Shown piece by piece: positions 13,378 through 25,883 of a stretch of 64,000 nt of DNA. Where the stretch lies: positions 24,342,517 through 24,406,516 of the forward strand of contig NC_084587.1 of assembly GCF_033807715.1 (NCBI RefSeq). The letters are read 5' to 3'. Numbering within the stretch: position 1 is the stretch's first letter; every line of letters begins with the position of its first letter. This DNA comes from Cololabis saira. Lineage: Eukaryota > Chordata > Actinopteri > Beloniformes > Belonidae. The position numbers and the translations under genes are program-made. The notes below the pieces were generated by a model that had not been told where the DNA came from, ran no database searches, and was given only the letters and a program-made list of their open reading frames with translations.

Positions 13378-14916
13378 TGTGATGTAGTCGGCCAATTTAA
13401 AGTAATCAAAATCTAGTTTTCAGATTTTTTGGCCTCATTAATACGATGTATATATCCTGTAACACTACTAAATCATTATATATTACATAAGGGCTTTGAA
13501 CCTGAATAATCATTTGAATGATCATCTCCTGCCTTCATCATCTGGCTTTTTCTCAACAGTGGTAGCTGCAATTGCAATAATTGATCAAAGATTAAAGATG
13601 TTTTTAGTCCATTTTCTTCAACGTTCTTTTTAGTTGTTTTGATGAAAAGTCTCGCAGGACAAGATATGTGGAGAGCTACAAGAATAACACTTATTCAAAA
13701 AACAGTGTTTTAAAATGTCCACAATGCTCACAAGCTAATTAGCATGTTTTGCTAGAAACTTAATGAGTAGATCAGATTCCCCAGAGAAACTGTGTGAAAC
13801 TGCTACTACAATGAATGGAAGCTTGACGTAAAAGGGTCAGAGTAACAAGCTGTCCTCATTTTAATTGAAAGCCAAGAAATGCGGGAGAATCTGTATTTTT
13901 AAATATGTCTAATTCTCAAATGTTCAGATTATTTCCACGTTTTTATGTGATGTCTGAAATAGGTGCAGCACGAGCACGAGTCAAGTGTGAGAATTCTAAT
14001 CTCTAAACACTACATACGTTTTTTGTGACAGTAAGATAATAATTTATTAAATAAAACTGTGTTGATCTTTTTTCCGTAAAACAGAACTTAATGTGCCAAT
14101 TCCTTGTCTGAGTGACCATTCACCCGACATCAGGGATGAAAGCATTTATCTCTGACTGCATTTGGAAGTGTTACAATAGGAAACACAAGGTTACGATTTC
14201 AATTGAGTCATGTCTAATTTATATGTAGTTGCTTCAGTTTCAGGGTCTTGCCCTTTTTCCTGCTGGCTCACTCACACAATCTGAACATGTGACCTGAAAG
14301 CTGCACTTTTTAGTGCATCTTTATTTTGGTGAATGAAAGATGGGTTATGTGACTCACAAAAGCCACTTTAATGCAGAGACTGCAGTATGACGACGCAGTG
14401 GAGATCCCCTCTTTATTCTGTCTCTGCTCTCCAGCTGTGCTGTCACAATGATCCCACAAAGGCACAATAATGCTTCCAATGTGTGTGCTTTCACAAAGCA
14501 TTACGGCAATCTGCAACCAGACAACAATCCCTTTCCTCGTCATCCTCGTCTGCTGTGCGACCCTTCACTGGAACAACTCTCTTGCTCCAGTGGGGGAAAA
14601 CACACAGAAAAGTCGGTGTCAGTCTAACTGCCGCTGTTGCTGTTAGCAGTGTTTCCATTGACTTGGCAGATGTCAGGTTGGTCTCAGCAGGTGATGGCTC
14701 CTCCAGATTCCTAAGCAAAGCAGTGGGGCTTGTTAAGTGACTGGTGCCCCAGGTTGAGAAACAAAGTTTGTAACATGGCCAATCCAGCTGACCTCTACCT
14801 CTTTGATCTTTTTTTTTGTAGCATGTCTTCAACTAGCTTACTTATTGAAGATTTAGTTTAGTTTATAGCTGAATTGTATTTATTTTATTAGTGTGGTTTA
14901 GTTTATTGTTATCTAG

Positions 14917-14960
14917 TTAGGGCCCGAGCACTTACAGTATTATATTGTATCTGTAGGAAT

Positions 14961-15013
<53 letters not shown>

Positions 15014-15590
15014 TTTATTTTTCTGACGAAAGGAGGGCCTTTTTGTCCCCATAAACGTGCCCCAAAAGTCACCAAATTTTGCACGCAAGCCAGGCCTGGT
15101 GAAAAATTTGATATTTAATGGTTTGCATTAATGGGCGTGGCCTAATGGCTCAACAGCGCCCCCTAGAAAACGCCGTGCCTCAAGCCCCACAATACGGTTT
15201 GACATACATGCACGAAAATCAGTTAAAAGGGTTACCATGGCGAAACTAGATGCCAAAAAGCGCCCCCCTCCCCTTTCATCTGATTGGTCCGTATTTGATA
15301 GTTCCTACTTTCTGCCATAACTTTTGAGTGGTTTGATATAAAGACTTTGAGTCCTTGAACATAATTGGTGCAAATTAGCCCCGTCCCTTCATCTGATTGG
15401 TCAATATTTGATAGTCCCTATTTTCTGCCATAACTTTTGAATGGTTTTATATAGAGATTCGTGGCTGGTGTCATCCGCTAAATGTCCAGGCCTGAAGAAT
15501 CTACATGCAAGTCATACAAGCGCTTCCACTGCAGCCTGAACGTGCACAAGGGTGCGAGGGCCCGTTCATCGCTGCTTGCAGCTTTAATTT
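14917..15590 (+). mobile_element. Dispersed teleost repeat with GGCCCGAGCAC/GTGCGAGGGCC ends
   Basis: It starts TTAGGGCCCGAGCAC and ends near GTGCGAGGGCCCGTTCATC (15552-15570), so the ends are imperfect inverted repeats. Inside are a (TTTC)n run (14960-15011) and two similar copies of a roughly 110-bp unit around 15270-15360 and 15380-15465. These share CATCTGATTGGTC, TATTTGATAGT and TTTCTGCCATAACTTTTGA. There is no coding potential. I recognise the type as common in fish but do not name the family. Confidence 0.7.
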
Positions 15591-15925
15591 TAATTTTGTT
15601 TTTACTTTTTAATACGTTAACTCCAGTGCTTTTTTGTCATGGGAATCTTCCACACCGGGGATTATGTCTATTCGCCCTTTGGGGTCATTACTGTGGGGAT
15701 CGTCCTGGTCGGGGTCGCTGGGGAGTCCTGCACTGCAGCCTTGGCTGTGGTGGGGTGACACCTGGTGTGGATAGATATGGATAGATATTGTTCCTCACCT
15801 CAGTATCAAGCCAGGTATTTATTTAATTTATTGAGTTTTTATATGTTGAATGTTGATTTTAATGTTTAAAGCACTTTGTATTACATTGTATGAAAAGTGC
15901 TATATAAATAAAGTTTGATTTGATT
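15591..15925 (+). repeat. Probable retroposon 3' tail
   Basis: The last part (AAGCACTTTGTATTACATTG then AAAAGTGCTATATAAATAAAG and TTTGATTTGATTT) matches a common 3' end of teleost retroposons. The preceding part is GC-richer and unassigned. Boundaries are approximate. Confidence 0.4.
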
Positions 15926-17844
15926 TATCACTTAGGTCTTGGCTTTGGTGTAAATGGTATGATTTAGTCAAGAAATATATATTTTTTGTTTTTCCTTTTC
16001 AGCTATTTGGGTACATTTGTCCACGTAACTGCTTGCTGGCTGCACACCTAGGACATCCTGATGGTAAATTAAACCATGTCTGGCCAAACCCATGACCTGT
16101 TGGAGAGGAATCTCAGTGTCACAGTAAAGTCATTACAGCTTTACACCAATTTGCTGTATTTGTTGGTGTGTGTCTGTGTATGTGTGTGTATCATAGGTTT
16201 TTATGTTATTCTGTCACATACCAAACATTTCTGTGTCTGTTTACTCCTTTAGTTTGTGGTCCTTATTCGCTGAATAATTTTGATTCATAATCTCATACAT
16301 CATAAAGGCTGAAGTTTTTTTCTGAATGCTTCTTTTCACAACATTTTAGCTGTGGAAAAAAAAGGAATTAAAAAAATATTTCTACTTGAGAACTGCGCTC
16401 CTGTTAAATGGATTTGTGTGTGTTCAGTCAGGGCTTTGTTTCCGGGTCATTTCAGTTATCCAGTTGTGTGCTTGCAGCTCTGCCATCTGCTACTTGTCTT
16501 TTTTATTTATTTAACTATGTTTAAGCACGGACACACTGTATCTATTCCAGTCTGTAGATAAACACACACATAATGTAGTAAACAATGATGTGACAGAGGA
16601 AAGGTATGTAGTTGTGTCTGGGAATGTGTTCAAGCTTCTAAAAATATGTGAGTGTGTTTTGTGTAGATCAATGATGTCAAAGAGTCAAATCTTGCTTGTC
16701 TGTGTTTACTGGTGATGTTTGTAATTATCATAGCTTCAGCTCAGTTCCCTCACTCACTCTCACGAAAGCAAACACATTTTTTCATCTCAATTGGCAGATG
16801 TTCATTTCCTCGTCTCTCTCCATCTTCCTTTCATATACTGTACATACGTGCCTGCACATGATCTAAGTGTGTTTCTGACTTGTGATGATATGTTTCCAGC
16901 AGTTCTTCTATTTCCATAACCATCTCACAGCTTTTCCATGTTTGTACTGAAACAAAAACACCAAATTTTCCTTAAAGTTTGAATTTGTATCACATTGGAT
17001 AGTTTGATTTCATAACCATTCCTTTGGTTTTCATTGATGATCAAACCTCCCTTAGACAGTTCATATAGCATTATCCGACACTTATTACCACAAATAAAGC
17101 ACTTCTCTGGAGGCTGTCCATGGATGCACATTACATCTAACTTTGACATCAAAGAGAGGAAATAACATATGGTCGCAGATCTACAATTACCATTTATCTT
17201 TTTTTTATTAAGCGTTATTCCAACCTTCACACAATGTTGTAGTTGCTTAGCAACATATACTCAAAGATAACATTATTTTTCCTAAAGCTGGATCTAGTTT
17301 AAAATTCTTTACAAATAAAAAAAACTCATCTCAACATTGTACATCCAAATGTCCCCTTTCTTTTCTAGCTATTGGGATGTATTATAATTCTACACGCATG
17401 GTATGGTACTGTTATGGCCTTTTAGAAAGACAATATAAATAACTCCCATCTGAATCTTATCGTGCAAGCGTTTTTGGCCCTGCTCGTGTATCCTCGTTCA
17501 ACAAACAAGCTGGTGGACATCTGCTATGACTTTAGCCCCATGCATGTATCAAATAAACAAAGATGTAAAGGGAACGTAGGACTGGTGGATCAGTAATACC
17601 CTACCAAGGCCCATGTCCAGGCTCATGTTTTATTTTATAGAGGAAAAAGAAACTTGAGTGATTGCACTGGAGCCAAAAAGTGAATGGATGTAAGGTAGGG
17701 AAAATATCACAAAGTGAGTTAATCCAACAAAATAAATGAATCAAATAAGGACAATTTGATTGGTTGGACAGGACGACTCGCACATCTGACACAAAAGGGA
17801 TGGGATGGTTACGTTGTTTTTTGTCTTTTTGTTTTTGATTTGAA

Positions 17845-17861
17845 AGATAGATAGATGGATG

Positions 17862-17924
<63 letters not shown>

Positions 17925-18310
17925 GGATACCGTAAAATAGAAACTGAATAAAAGCAGTAGATAAGGCTGTTGACTATCTGGGCTGTTCTCTGTCTGCCAA
18001 AGGTGAGTTATTGAACAGAGTGATGGAATGTGGAAGTAAAGATTTCCTGTATCTGTCCGTATGACAGCGGCGCTGCCTCAGTCTATTTGACAAGGAGCTA
18101 CACTTACTGTATGTGCTGGAGACGATGTGCTCCAAACAGTCTGCCCATAAATGCTGGAGAGTCTTTGATGGTTGTTGTGATATTTTATTTCCAAACTTGT
18201 TGCACAAGCTGCGAGGTTGACCGCAACCTCTGTTCATTGTAAACCATACACTTTTTACAGACTCCTTTCCATCAGAAAGGGTTGAGTGTCTCATGGTGAA
18301 AAATTCTTGG
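17845..18310 (-). pseudogene. LINE 3' end with (TATC)n tail, C-terminal ORF piece
   Basis: The minus-strand reading of 17974-18294 stays open for 106 codons. It ends in a block like the C-terminus of many LINE reverse-transcriptase proteins: RLRQRRCHTDRYRKS, then PHSITLFNNS. The (GATA)n microsatellite at 17845-17929 sits where the tail of a minus-strand LINE would be. The copy is heavily 5'-truncated. Confidence 0.6.
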
Positions 18311-21134
18311 GTGGAGCATCAACCTAATGGCCCATTAAACTAGAAAGCAAGCTGTAAAAAAACATGGTTTTAGGGCCCACATTTTTGGTACCTTGCCTAA
18401 TCATTGTTTTCAACGCTATAGCTGTAAGGTGAGCTTCAATGAGCAGCACCTGATGTTGCTCCCAAAGGGTTAATGTGGCTCAGTCGGATTGCTCCATGAT
18501 TACTTTTGCAGGAAATCCTCAAGCAGATCCGAGATAATCTCTTTTTGATATTACAGTACGCTCAAAGCCACAGCTTTATATGCAATGTGAGAAACTCACA
18601 GACGTGACATGCATGCACATGCTCATGCACATAGAAAGACACATTAGCCCACCTATGGTGTAACCTTATATTTGCTTAATGAGGAGCTTAGAGAGGCATA
18701 TGTGTGCATGTGTGTTTGTGTTAGATGCACCCCAGAGAATATAGCATGAGTGCATAACCCTACAGTGTCTTAATCTTCACTGTACTGCACTGTGGAGTTT
18801 GTAAAATGTCATATCATATCTCTTTTTCAGCTATGGGAACTCTCACAACATTATTGCACATTAAAACAGAGAAACTCAGATTTAATGGACATAGAAAATG
18901 CACATATTATTATTGCACATACATATTATTATATATTATATAGTTTTTAAGGGAGATTTTTCAGGCAGGCAACATATTTCAAAGTAACTGAAAGAAATAT
19001 TAATTAAGAAGACGAAGGGACATTAATTATGGCAACATTAATCATGATTTATTGCAGTTAAAACTGTGGAATGATGGTCAAATGCCAAGAAAAGATGATT
19101 TTCATACAGTTTTTGCATAACATTCACTCATACACACATAAAGCATTGTGGCGCATTACTTGTTTGTGAGGTTTTGTCCCTATATGTTGGTGAGTGTGCT
19201 TGTGTGTTTGTGTCTGTGTTTACTGCAGTACCCCAGCTGAAGGGCGAACAGCAAGGCCCTGGTCAGCATGATGCAGGTCTCCTGGGAATTCCTGGGGTTT
19301 TTAGATCGATACCTTTCCTCCTGCATCTCCCTGCCTCACCGTCCTCCCCCCTTCCTCAACCCCTGGCTTGACTTTGGGCTATTTATGGTTTCTCTGTGGA
19401 TTAACGGACCCCAGTCAATCGGCCAAACTTATCGTCTCTGTAATGCCTCTCTTGTTTTCACTTTGCATATCTGCTTGTGTCAGCTCTATATTCCTGGAAA
19501 ACTCTTCGTCTTTATACTGTAGTCCCCCTTGTTGTCCTGAAACACCTGAAACTACTACAAGTGTAGTCTGACTCACTATACTGTTGTTTTTTGTTGTTCT
19601 TTTCATGAAAAAGCAAGTCAGTATGTTTTATGTGAGAACTCACAAATGACATTTTTGCTGGTGAAGTGGCAACTTCTTAAAGGTGGAATATGTTTATATT
19701 ATTTGTCATTTATGTTACTATGGTTATGGTTAACTGTGCCAGGGTCAGCAGAAGTTGTATTACCCGTGGTGCAATTAGGTCCCAGAAGTAACGGCCATAA
19801 CAGGCCTGTTTTTACTACATCTTAGTTAAGAGCTGGGGTCTGTGTTTTTTCTATCAATTTATTTACCAAAGTCACACCCACATCAGCCTCTCCAGAATCA
19901 AATAAACCTCTTTTATATGCATACTTACAACTTGTCTCTCTTTACTTTTTGACGGCTAATTAAATAGAGTATTTTATAGAAAACCTCTTAAACTTAGAAA
20001 ACAACAACATAAATTACATTTCTTTTACTACTCAATGTTTTGCATTCATTTTTGTATATGTAATGTATTTCCAGCTGCTGACTTGCATTTTTTTTAAAGA
20101 ATGCATCTTTAAGCAACTGACATTGAGGAGCTGATAATCAATCAGCAAAGATAATAACCAATCCACATGACTAAAGTAAACTGATGTTTCTAAACCAATT
20201 CTGTTTCTACAAAAGCTCTTAGACAAGCCTTTCTGATGATGTACCTACTCATAAAAGGACTGAACTCCTGTAGGTCATCCATAGATGAGTATAAAAATAC
20301 ATTAAAACAACCAACATGGCATATAGAACCATGTAACAGCACACACTCCTGCTCTTTATCTGATGTCGTTATCTGTACATCTGTGGGCACTGCGGTGTGC
20401 TCCTGTCTCAAACAATAGAATGGAGCTGAACACAATGGCCCCCTGACCCCCGTTTCCTCTAGTGGCAATCCTGATTAGCTAAGTGACAAGCCTCTCCTAT
20501 GCTATTGTTAATTTATTAGTGTCTTAAATCCCTGTGGATGGCAATATTTTAGTTCAGCTAATCCCCTAACGATGGTTATCATTTGGTTGTTCATTGTTAG
20601 AACCCGATGATATGAAAAGCAGCTGAAGGTACAATAATGAAGATTGAAATGGGTGAAGGAGCAATTATTATACTTTTGTCTATGAAAAATGGGAAAGTCA
20701 CGTTAAGTGTGTTATAGCTTTTTGTAGTGGTCCAGTAATAATGCCTTTTAAAATGTAGTACTGCAGCTTGCTGCTCAACCTGATGTCTTACTTGTGACAT
20801 TTGAAACACAGCTTTCCTGTACACAATTAATGAATGATTTCCTTGTTGGTTCCTGATCTGGGTGACTAATACTTCTTTCACTGGCGTTTTCTGAAGCCCT
20901 TCCCTCTGTTTCTGGAGGGCAGTCCAGGTTGTTGTCTTGATCCAATGTAAACACTCAGCCAGGCCTTGGAGCCAGTCCATTCAGGGTTTTCATTCATGCT
21001 TGCTCCATACTGTACACAGACAAGCAAGTGAGAAGATAAGCTGGGATAAAGAAAAAATCTGAAGGCACCACATCGTTGAGCTGCTGCTACCTAAAGTTGA
21101 ATGGAGCCAGTAAACGAGGTTTATGCATCTGGCA

Positions 21135-21295
21135 TTTAGAGCAGCTGTGGCTCAGAAACAAGAGTTGTTGCTTACCAATCAGAGTAAACGCTCTAATCCC
21201 TGACTTCCCCAGGCTATGTGTTGTAGTGTCCTTGGGCTAGATACTGAACCCTACAGTGCCTCCGATAATTTCATTGGTATGAGGATCACTGTTTA
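21135..21295 (+). mobile_element. Degenerate tRNA-headed SINE
   Basis: The sequence GAGCAGCTGTGGCTCAG followed by GTTGCTTACCAATCAGAG resembles a tRNA-like SINE head. GTGTCCTTGGGCTAGATACTGAACCC is the shared body of the same family as 10575-10865. The copy ends near the MITE at 21301. Confidence 0.5.
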
Positions 21296-21300
21296 TCCCA

Positions 21301-21519
21301 GTGTTCCCGATCCAGCCCCTAAAGGGCCGCTGCCTTGCATGTTTCAAATAGTTCCCATCTCCAACACACCTGGCTCAAATTAATGGGTCTTTAACAGACT
21401 TGTGCAGGCCTCGAGGACATGATGATGGTAATCTATTTATTTGAATCAGGTGTAGGGTAGCTGGGAAACATCTTAAACATGCGGGGAAGTGGTCTTTAAG
21501 GAGCCAGATTGGATAACAC
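21301..21519. mobile_element. Fold-back MITE-like element, copy A
   Basis: It begins GTGTTCCCGATCCAG and ends CCAGATTGGATAACAC, an imperfect inverted pair. Inner blocks TTGCATGTTTCAAATAGTTCCC and GGGAAACATCTTAAACATGCGGGG are also inverted relative to each other. The whole resembles a widespread vertebrate fold-back repeat. A second copy is at 51605-51818. Confidence 0.65.
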
Positions 21520-21990
21520 TGTGGTAGACTGTGTAAATTAAGAAGTGGTGTGTAAATGTGTATGTGCATGGATGAATGTTGCTCGCACTGCTACGGGTCC
21601 TGTTGCACCTTAACAATTTAGCCAGTTTATGTCAACGCATCAAGCTTTCTCTAAAATGCCGGTTTACGCTGAACTATGGATGTTTTTATTTTTAATTTTG
21701 GGTGTATATGTAGTGTATTCGTATTGAGTTGGAAATGTACATAACTTATACAGAACCAATTAGTAACTTATATAGTGTAGAGGGTACAGAAATATATGGA
21801 TATAATTCCCCATGTGGTTATGATCGAGGTTCCTTACACAGTATGTTTGCTCTGGTGGTCATTTTTATTACGACGCTGTCCCTTTAACAAGTACCGCAGG
21901 AATTGTTTTATGGAAAATACAGCTCCATGATGTTGTTGAGTGTTGAGAGTTCAAATCAATAATAAACCACACGCCATTGCGTGATCAACG

Positions 21991-22256
21991 GAGAAATTGT
22001 CTCTTGACTTCTCGCACTGCAATTTCTACGTAGTCGTATTTGGTAGTACCCAAAGTTATCTTGCCAAAGCGAACTGTCCCTCAGTCCGAGCAAACCAGGC
22101 TGAAGCCGACGACTCCCAGCATTCTGGAAGTTTCAAAGAAACTGCATTTGTCATCAGAGTTGTTCGTTCATTCTGTCACCGGAATACGTCCAAGAAACAA
22201 ACATCTAGGTCACCAGTGTAGAAATTGCAGTGTGAGATGTCAAGAGACAATTTCTC
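21991..22256. mobile_element. MITE-like element with 39-bp terminal inverted repeats
   Basis: The left arm (21991-22029) starts GAGAAATTGTCTCTTGAC and ends CACTGCAATTTCTAC. The right arm (22218-22256) is its reverse complement with about three mismatches. The 188-bp interior has no ORF of note. I see no clean target-site duplication, so the superfamily is unknown. Confidence 0.75.
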
Positions 22257-22749
22257 AGGTGAAGTTGGACTGATAATATTTCTGCAACACCTCACAATCC
22301 TCTAGGAGAAGTAGAATCTAAACATTAAAAAGATCTGGCCATGATTATTTATAGATTTACTGCGGGTTAAAATAAAAATATCATCAGATATGCTTTCTAA
22401 GTATCGCTTAGTTTCTGTGTGCAACAAAAGGTGAGGCAACGACAACAACTCCAAAATTTAGCACAAAAACACTTAACTGATCCAGACAGCAGTTGTTGTG
22501 ACTTCTGGGTTCTGACAAGTAGAACAAGTTTGATATGGCTTTAAAGAAACATAAATATGGCTGCTGGATCGTGGAGAAAACAATATAGGATGGACTTAAA
22601 CTGTGGATGTGCATAATCTCTCTGTACCTGCACAGGTTTTCTCCAGATATTCCAGGTCCCGTTCCTGTTCCTGTCAAACATGTGTATTATGTGGGTTAGA
22701 GAAGTTGAATGTTTTGGAGTGAGTGTGTGCATGCCAGCTCATATGTCAT

Positions 22750-22910
22750 GTTTGTCTCTGTGATGGCCCTGAGATAGATGCACCCAGACTCCAACCTGAT
22801 GACAGCTGCAATAGCATCAGTGATCAAGAACTAGTTCGAAGAGAATACAGAAAATGGATAGATGGATGCATGGATGAATGGATGGATGGATGGATGACTA
22901 GACACTTTCC
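22750..22910 (+). mobile_element. Degenerate SINE 3' end with (GGAT)n tail
   Basis: GTCTCTGTGATGGCCCTGAGATAG followed later by GAATACAGAAAATGGATAGATGGATG matches the 3' half of the SINE type seen at 48318-48658. The middle is eroded. Confidence 0.5.
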
Positions 22911-24027
22911 ATGTGGGTATTGTTGCAGTTGCCTGCTTTTCCAATCAAGAACAATGCCAGACACTATTTCGCTTGTAATAGTTTGCATGTACAGTAATAC
23001 AGGAATGATTCCTTTAAGTTGTTGGTGTTTTAATAGACAGCATGCTTTAATAAATCAGGTTAAACTGAAGATGCTAACACACAAATAAAGGTGAATGCTG
23101 TGGGTTTTTTGTTTTCCACAGTCTGATGTGCGGTATGTTCTCATGAATCATCATCTTTTAGGGGGCATGACACCTTTTAATTCTGCGAGTTTGCAGGAGG
23201 CACTTGTGTTATAACATATTGCATAAGGTTCTATGTGGCCACTCATGTAGATGTCATTTTTTGATAACTGTGTGAACCTGTGATTTCAATTTTGGTTTGT
23301 GATCACAAAAGTGATCAAAATATAATATAATCGAGAAAAAAGGCAATTATTTTTCCACACATTCTGTTTTGTGTTTTGCATGACATGTACGCTTCAGACA
23401 CTTGGCCACTGGTGAGCCTTTCCCAAATAACTTTGAGGTCACACTGGTGTTTTCGGCCAGTAAAACATTTAAAAGATTCCTTGAGCAGCTCCAACAACAT
23501 TTGATCTTTTGGCCTGAAGAATTTTATTTAGTCTCAAATGTTATTTTGTCTGCAGCTTAACTTTACAATGGACATTTTAACATCTTTAGGTTTAGCTCAG
23601 TGCAAGCAACATGCTTTATAAGTCAGAGAGTAATTGTTCTCAATAATTGGACTGTGTGATTTTTTTTTTCTTATAACCAATCAGTCATAGCTGAAATAGT
23701 TTTTTTTTCCAGGTTCATGCAACCATACAGCCTCATACAAACAACATATTGGCCAATATTTGCTTTATTTATTTTTATTTTGCTAATTCAGTATTTTTTA
23801 AATAAAAAGTTGGCTAAGAGAAAAAAATTATGTATAATGTAGGCATTACTAAGTAACCCCATTATACAATGACTTGTAGCTTTAGCAGCAGTAATTTGAA
23901 GTAGTCATTTCTTGTGTGACTATCAGTCTATCGTGCTGTTGTGATGGAGTTTGGACCATTTTCTTCCTTATAACATTGCTGCAGTTGAGCATGGTTGACA
24001 TTTGCTTATATGCCGGTGTGCTCTTGA

Positions 24028-25030
24028 TCAATGTCCTGTTGCCTGAGAAAGCCTCAAGCAGGATTTAGTTGTTGGGCAGATGGGATACTCGCAGACAGAA
24101 GAGTTCACGACTGATGAAATAACTGCATAGTGCCCAGATCCTATTAGTGCAGAACAACCCCTAATCATTACAGTTCTACTGCCATGCTTGACTTTACATG
24201 TGAGGTGTTGAGGCTGTAATGCTGTGTTTGGTTTCAGCCAAGCATGGTCCTGGACATAAATGCCAAATAAAACAATTTTGGTCTCATCTGTTTGTAGTCT
24301 TAAGGTCCTTTCAGATGCAGTTTTGCAAACCTTATTTGTGCCTCCAAACAAATCATACTTGTTCAGTCCTCTTCTAATCTCATTCTGCAAGACTTCTCTT
24401 CGACAAAATGAAAAAAAAAATCCTCAACGTTGAAGAAGATTACTGTGATTGCTGCTACTGCTGTTGAAAATGTAGTCAGGTGATGAATGCAGAAGATGAA
24501 CATTCAAATGATTATTCAAAGGCAAAGCTCTTATGGAGCACAGTAATGTATAATGATTAAGAAATGTTATAGAACAACTGCATCTTATTAATTAGGCCAA
24601 TAACGGCTGAAAACTAGATTTTGATGACTTAGATTTACCGTCTGCGTCACACTCAGCACTGCCAGAGAAGCGGAAACGCACAAAAAGCGTTTCCATTATA
24701 CTTTTGCGATAGTTTGAAGAATCGCCTGAAAAATCCCGTCCTGGAAGCATAAAACAGTTTTGCAATATTTGGGAGTATTTTAGAATTAGAGCTATTTCCA
24801 TTACAGGATTTCTTTTTCAATATTTGGGTTTTGTGCAAACCTAGGGGTAATGGAAATGCAGGTAGCGGGGCCTGAGGATCTGAGATGTAGCTTTTAAAAA
24901 TGTCTCTGAGCTTTGCACAGATCAACTGTGGAATAACTGATGGGACATCCACTCCTAGGAAAACTGACTTGTATGCTTTCCAGTTCATCAAGGGATGATG
25001 ATTAACCATACCGGGCTGCAACTTATCCCG
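24028..25030 (-). pseudogene. Tc1-like transposase pseudogene, interrupted by a MITE-like repeat
   Basis: Minus-strand 24028-24390 is open and reads like the catalytic part of a Tc1-like transposase: RRGLNKYDLFG, DETKIVLFG, WLKPNTALQPQHL, KVKHGSRTVMIRG. The DE of DETK is the position of the first catalytic Asp. Minus-strand 24870-25025 gives the DNA-binding part (NWKAYKSV, then CAKLRDIFKSYISDPQ). The repeat at 24425-24865 separates the two. The product is non-functional. Confidence 0.75.
24425..24865 (-). mobile_element. MITE-like repeat, copy 2, uninterrupted
   Basis: The reverse complement aligns over its length with 12525-13625 once the two SINEs there are removed. It therefore serves as the empty-site form. 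It lies inside the Tc1-like pseudogene. Its left end carries the palindromic CAACGTTG; no clear terminal inverted repeat pair. Confidence 0.75.
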
Positions 25031-25065
25031 TAAAGAGAAATGGCATGGTATTGCTGCTTAACGTG

Positions 25066-25441
25066 TGTCACGGTTTTGAGTTAATATCACAGTTTTGGTA
25101 TTTAGGTTTCTGTTTTATTTTGAAACCCCATGTCCTTGTCTTTCAGTTATGTCTTCACTTCCCTTGTTCCCATCTGGCCGGGTCGTGTACACCTATGTCT
25201 CGCCAAGCCTTCTGTGTATATCTTGTCTTTCCCTTGCTCCCTGCTGGTCAGTACTGTTTCCACCCTCCATGTGTTCCGTCAGGTTTTGGGGATTTTTGCC
25301 AAGTTTACACTCTTGTGTTTTTGTAATTCCTGCTCAGCTGCCTTTTAGTTTTTTTTTAAAGTTAATAAATCACGTTTTTCTGGAACTCCTACCTCCTCGT
25401 CTCTCCTGCATCAGGGTCCTACTCAGCCACGCATTGTGACA
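25066..25441 (+). mobile_element. Solo LTR-like element
   Basis: It starts TGTCACGGTTTTGAG and ends GCATTGTGACA, so it has TG...CA ends that are also short inverted repeats. It contains an AATAAA polyadenylation signal about 80 bp from the end. The flanks ACGTG (25061-25065) and ACATG (25442-25446) differ by one base, consistent with a decayed 5-bp target duplication. Sequence style resembles teleost Gypsy-type LTRs, but no internal retroviral-like genes are present. Confidence 0.6.
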
Positions 25442-25773
25442 ACATGGATCTACAGTAAGAGTTATTGACTGTATCAGGCATAATTCAACTGATAGATTTT
25501 TTTATTTTTTTTTTACATTTGGAATGAACAGAGAAAATGAAAAAAAAAAATATTACAGTAACTTATACCTGTGAAAGTCAGCCTGGATAAAACTCCTGTT
25601 CTTGTACTGATAGAGGTTATGATGAGCAACATTAACAGTAACTAGAGTGGTTCACAAAAGCAGAAGAGAGGCGGAAGGAAGGACTGCTCACTGGTGGGTG
25701 TGAAACTTTCCCAAAAAACATTCTTACACATGACCAGATATCAGAGTGTTGTTTGACCACAGGGAGCTGCTGG

Positions 25774-25883
<110 letters not shown>

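Larger units (their letters stand above)
12525..13625 (+). mobile_element. MITE-like repeat, copy 1, split by two SINE insertions
   Basis: Without the two SINEs at 12621-13115 and 13240-13377, this sequence aligns with the reverse complement of 24425-24865. Shared blocks are GTTTGCGCAAAACC, AATCCTGTAATGGAAAT, GTAATGGAAACGC, ATCAAAATCTAGTTTTCAG, GAATAATCATTTGAATG and CTTCAACGTT. It is therefore a dispersed element of roughly 440 bp. No ORF and no clear terminal inverted repeats were found, so its class is open. Confidence 0.75.

Noticed and set aside
20597..20980. 127-codon minus-strand ORF in intron 1
   Set aside because: No motif, no family resemblance and no splice-site or promoter context; consistent with chance in AT-rich DNA.
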